Assembly: GCF_022201045.2 (NCBI RefSeq)
Contig: NC_068562.1
Location: 2,914,001 to 2,978,000, forward strand
Length of the DNA: 64,000 nt
Direction of reading: 5' to 3'
From: Citrus sinensis
Taxonomy: Eukaryota; Streptophyta; Magnoliopsida; Sapindales; Rutaceae
A model generated the notes under the pieces. That model made no database searches. It saw nothing but the letters and a program-made list of their open reading frames with translations, and was not told the DNA's origin. A program made the translations under genes and the position numbers. The number at the start of each line of letters is the position of its first letter. Within the stretch, counting starts at the first letter, position 1. Below are positions 60,913 to 64,000 of the stretch, piece after piece.

Positions 60913-63201
60913 TTAGATAACTTCTTTACCAAATTCATCTGTCACTAATTTTCTCATGTTCCCACGAAGCCTATGTAGTTCAGCTTGGGCGTCATCAATC
61001 TTGGGGTGTGACTGATCGCCAGAAGAGAATACATGAACGTTATTCTTGGCCTCAATCCAGCTTAGCCCAGGTTCCTTTACCAACATTGATCCTTTCATCT
61101 TTCTCCTCATTTTCGCAACACAATCCCATCTCCCTGTGGCCGCGTAAAGATTAGATAGCAGTATATGTGTAGTACCGTCTTCTGGATCCAATCTTAAAAC
61201 TTGCTCCGCCGCTTGAATAACCATTCTGGAATTTCTTTTAGCGACACATGTGCTTAGCAAAGTTCTCCACAGTTCTATACGGATTTCACTATAAGGTGAT
61301 TCTGCTATCAAATTTTCAGCCTCATCTAGCAGTCCTGCTCGACTTAACAAACTAACCATGCAAGAGTAGTGTTTATGCCCAGGAATTAAACTATGTTCCT
61401 TCATTTGATTCCACAAGATCTTCCCTCTTTCGACCAAACCACTATGACCGCAAGCAGACAGCAGAGACAAAAATGTTATTTCATCTGGTCTCAGGCCATG
61501 TTCCAGGATCACTTCAAAGACCATGAATGCCTCCTCTGCCATTCCGTAGTGACTATATCCACCGAGCAACACATTCCAGCACTTCAAATCAGGGTGCAAA
61601 ACTTGAGAAAATATTGATTCAGCAGCTCGAAGATCACCATTTTTGGCATACATATCTACCAGACTCCCACAAACAGACATTTCAACACCATGCCCTGTTT
61701 TCTCTGCCTGAGAATGAATCATCTCACCTTGTTTCAAAATTGCAAGGTCAGCACAAGCACTCAGAGCCCCACTAAGAGCAAAGGTATCACATTTAAGGCC
61801 TTCTCTACACATTTTACAGAAGAGTTTGATTGCACATTCCCCGTCACCCATTCTCGAATGACCGATGATCATCTCAGTCCAAAGCACAATATCCTTCTCT
61901 GCAATCAACATAAAAACCTTTTGAGGGGATTCTGCATCACCATTTTTGAAATACATGTTCAAAAGTGTAGTTCCCACAAACACACTACTATCGTATCCAG
62001 TTTTAATAACTAAGGCATGTAAAGGCTTCCCATAAGCAGAAGCAGGGAGAGCAGAAGTAGCAGATATGATGGCAGCAAAAGTATACTCATCTGGTTTCAG
62101 AAGTGACATTCTTCGCAATGCAACAAACATATCCACTGCTTTTTCTCCATTTCCATTTTCCATATAGCCAGCAATCATTGAGTTCCATGAAACCAGATCT
62201 GGATTTTCAATTCTTGTAAAAACACTAAATGCTGTTTGCGTGTCACTGCATTTGGAATACATGTCAAGCAAAGCATTTTCCAAAGGCAAATCGACTTGTG
62301 TGTTTGATATGATCACTCGGGCATGAATAACTTTTCCACAAACAAAATTTCCCATTCTGCTACAAGCATTTAGAAGCATAGAATAAGAAAACTGAGTAGG
62401 ATTTACACCGGACCCCACCATAGCACCAAATAAAGAAAGCCCTTCTTTCATCTTATCATTCTTGAAATTCCCAAGAATAATGCTATTCCAAGCAACAGCA
62501 TCTTTATCGCCTATTAAACCAAAAATTCTCTTTGCAGATTCAAAATCCCCACAATTTGAGTACATCCCGAGCAAAGACGTTTGAACACAAGTGTCTTCCG
62601 AGGATCCATATTTTATCACTTGGGCATGAAGCAGAGACCCCATCAACTGATCCTCGAGCAACGAAACTGCCTGTGCCAGGCTCGTGAAGGTCAAACCATT
62701 AGGCCTCAAACATTCGAACTCCATCTGGTCAATCAATCTGAAGGTCAAGTGAGCATGATCATGATCACGAGAATATGCTGCAATGAGTGCATTATACGAA
62801 ACCAGACTTCTTTTGGGAATTTCGTCAAACACTTGGCGCGCGTCTCTTATCGAGCCGCACCGCCCGTACATTGAGAGGACGTTGTTGTACATATACGGAG
62901 ATTGAGCATTGATGGGAATGTGATTGGTAGTTAAAACGAGCGCGTGTATTTGACGCGCTCTTTTCAGGGAGGTTATTGAGGCGCATATTTGTATAAGAGT
63001 AGCTATATTACGGCAGAGGTTTTCATGCGTTGGCGGCATAAAAATTAAGGACCTGAGTGCCTGCTCCGTTCGTTGAAAGTTGAAACCTTCACCCGCCAAA
63101 ACTCCTAGCCGTTTGGATTTAAAAGGTGAAAGAAAATTTAGACTTATCTTTGGATAATAACATCTGGATCCGTAGGTCTGGAAAAACCACAAAAAGCACA
63201 T
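60913..63201 (-). CDS. Pentatricopeptide repeat protein, PLS class, E subgroup
   Basis: Organelle RNA-binding protein of the type that selects C-to-U editing sites. One intronless frame of 762 residues. The first 50 residues are basic and aromatic with few acids, compatible with a mitochondrial or plastid targeting peptide. About 16 PLS-type repeats run from about 65 to 650, with typical phrases VSYNALIAAYSR, NALLDMYSKC, LVSWNSMIAGYMENG, CWNVLLGGYSHYGMAEEAFM and FLSLLSACGHSGLVERG. The end carries E and E+-like motifs (LWRTLLSTC, YVLLSNLYAATGRW-like ILLSNLYAATGRWDCVAKMR, KEPGLSWIE, VHVFSSGDQSHPK) but no DYW deaminase domain, so editing would need a deaminase supplied in trans. Resembles Arabidopsis At3g50420, which is the neighbour of OBP1 there. 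Confidence 0.92.
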   Translation of the reverse strand: MCFLWFFQTYGSRCYYPKISLNFLSPFKSKRLGVLAGEGFNFQRTEQALRSLIFMPPTHENLCRNIATLIQICASITSLKRARQIHALVLTTNHIPINAQSPYMYNNVLSMYGRCGSIRDARQVFDEIPKRSLVSYNALIAAYSRDHDHAHLTFRLIDQMEFECLRPNGLTFTSLAQAVSLLEDQLMGSLLHAQVIKYGSSEDTCVQTSLLGMYSNCGDFESAKRIFGLIGDKDAVAWNSIILGNFKNDKMKEGLSLFGAMVGSGVNPTQFSYSMLLNACSRMGNFVCGKVIHARVIISNTQVDLPLENALLDMYSKCSDTQTAFSVFTRIENPDLVSWNSMIAGYMENGNGEKAVDMFVALRRMSLLKPDEYTFAAIISATSALPASAYGKPLHALVIKTGYDSSVFVGTTLLNMYFKNGDAESPQKVFMLIAEKDIVLWTEMIIGHSRMGDGECAIKLFCKMCREGLKCDTFALSGALSACADLAILKQGEMIHSQAEKTGHGVEMSVCGSLVDMYAKNGDLRAAESIFSQVLHPDLKCWNVLLGGYSHYGMAEEAFMVFEVILEHGLRPDEITFLSLLSACGHSGLVERGKILWNQMKEHSLIPGHKHYSCMVSLLSRAGLLDEAENLIAESPYSEIRIELWRTLLSTCVAKRNSRMVIQAAEQVLRLDPEDGTTHILLSNLYAATGRWDCVAKMRRKMKGSMLVKEPGLSWIEAKNNVHVFSSGDQSHPKIDDAQAELHRLRGNMRKLVTDEFGKEVI

Positions 63202-64000
63202 ACAAGTTTACAATATTCACACAGTTATGAATGAATATTCTATATCACAATTATACATACTATCCGTATATCACACTTATATTTATACCCAAAAAGGACT
63301 TAACATACAATATCACTAATAAATTAGGGATTCGTGTAATGTAGTCGTGTGCTGGTTGACTTTGCACGATAATACTTTAAATTCCCATTATAATTTCTTA
63401 AAATACTCTAGTAGCACTTGTGCACGAAAACCTACTATTTAAAAGTTTGCACGCATTGTAAGAAATCTGCATTTGGGACTAGAGATGGTAAAGTGCGGGT
63501 CTGGCTATACTTTTATCACCTGAAATATTTTTCTAACTTTTCTACCCTTATGTGGTGTACCTTAGGTAACCTGCAGAATACTTAGGGTATCCGGCATAAT
63601 CCTGGATCCTTTTGATAATTTTCCTTCTATTATAAAACTTAATATCGACGCATGATACTTTGTTATTAGGCCTCCCACTTCTTCCTCCAAACAAATTTAA
63701 TTTTTTAATATTAGATTCTCTAATTCGAGCAGTCTCTTAATTAATTAACAGTTACAATATAGTTTAGTATTATAATTTTAGATTTTTTGAATTATTATTG
63801 ATTTATAAATTAGAGATTTATTGTTTTTAATTTTTCTATTATTTTTAAAATTTTAATTTATTATTCTGATTTACAAATTTTTTTTTTTCAAATAAAGGGC
63901 TGGGCTACCCAAACATTTTTGTTCACCCTATTTGAGATCTTAGGTTTATTTAGTTGAGTTTATTGAACATAGTCTATGGACTTTTTCTAAAATTATGGGA
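63202..64000. other. Upstream of the PPR gene
   Basis: AT-rich; presumed promoter of the minus-strand PPR gene. From about 63480 the text CTAGAGATGGTAAAGTGCGG followed by phrases like GGTAACCTGCAGAATACTTA resembles the start of a dispersed repeat running out of the window, but I cannot classify it. No gene seen. Confidence 0.4.

Noticed and set aside
1-64000. tRNA genes, rRNA, CRISPR arrays, LTR retroelements
   Set aside because: The only Pol III box pairs found lie in SINEs. I saw no supportable long terminal repeats or reverse transcriptase frames, and no spaced repeat array.

Overview
This is a gene-rich euchromatic stretch of a eudicot nuclear genome. Genes have many short introns with GT...AG borders, intergenic DNA is AT-rich, and the proteins match plant-only families (XLG G proteins, RUS/DUF647, REM-type B3, Dof, PLS-class PPR). 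The proteins look rosid-like, possibly Citrus or a relative, but I cannot fix the species from sequence alone. Ten gene models were assembled by joining exons at visible splice sites; every multi-exon model keeps frame across all junctions.

Layout. XLG1-type extra-large G protein (+, 2346-8100) converges with a RUS4-like DUF647 protein (-, 9005-12491). A degraded strip follows: a CYP82-type P450 tail (about 13075-13180), a larger CYP82-type P450 pseudogene (14030-16235), an intact two-domain B3 protein (-, 17453-19930) and a CYP81-type P450 second-exon pseudogene (+, 21719-22342). Then come a prolyl-oligopeptidase-family protein (+, 23015-28670), a single-exon Mo-cofactor-sulfurase-like protein (-, 30810-33650), a CDCA7-like zf-4CXXC_R1 protein (-, 39511-42380), a GDSL esterase/lipase (+, 46354-47968) with an antisense relic of its own exon 3 about 3 kb upstream, a Dof factor of the OBP1/DOF3.4 type (+, 52392-53186), nucleoporin NUP58 (+, 56302-60254) and an E-class PPR protein (-, 60913-63201).

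The genes do not form a pathway, but their order is informative. From memory of Arabidopsis locus numbers, XLG1, RUS4, the sulfurase-like gene, the CDCA7-like gene and a GDSL gene lie together near At2g23460-At2g23540. GDSL, OBP1 and this PPR lie near At3g50400-At3g50420, and a second set including NUP58 lies near At4g37100-At4g37130. The window looks like a less-fractionated ancestral segment whose pieces are spread over three Arabidopsis regions.

Mobile DNA is modest and mostly non-autonomous: four SINE-like insertions with poly(A) or A-rich ends and target-site duplications (two inside introns), and two Tourist/PIF-Harbinger-like elements with TTA duplications. I saw no supportable LTR retroelement or virus-like element, rRNA, tRNA gene or CRISPR array. 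The most notable protein-level observations are two likely pseudoenzymes (the oligopeptidase lacks two triad residues; the sulfurase-like protein has Arg where the PLP-binding Lys should be). I did not find an undescribed multi-gene system here.
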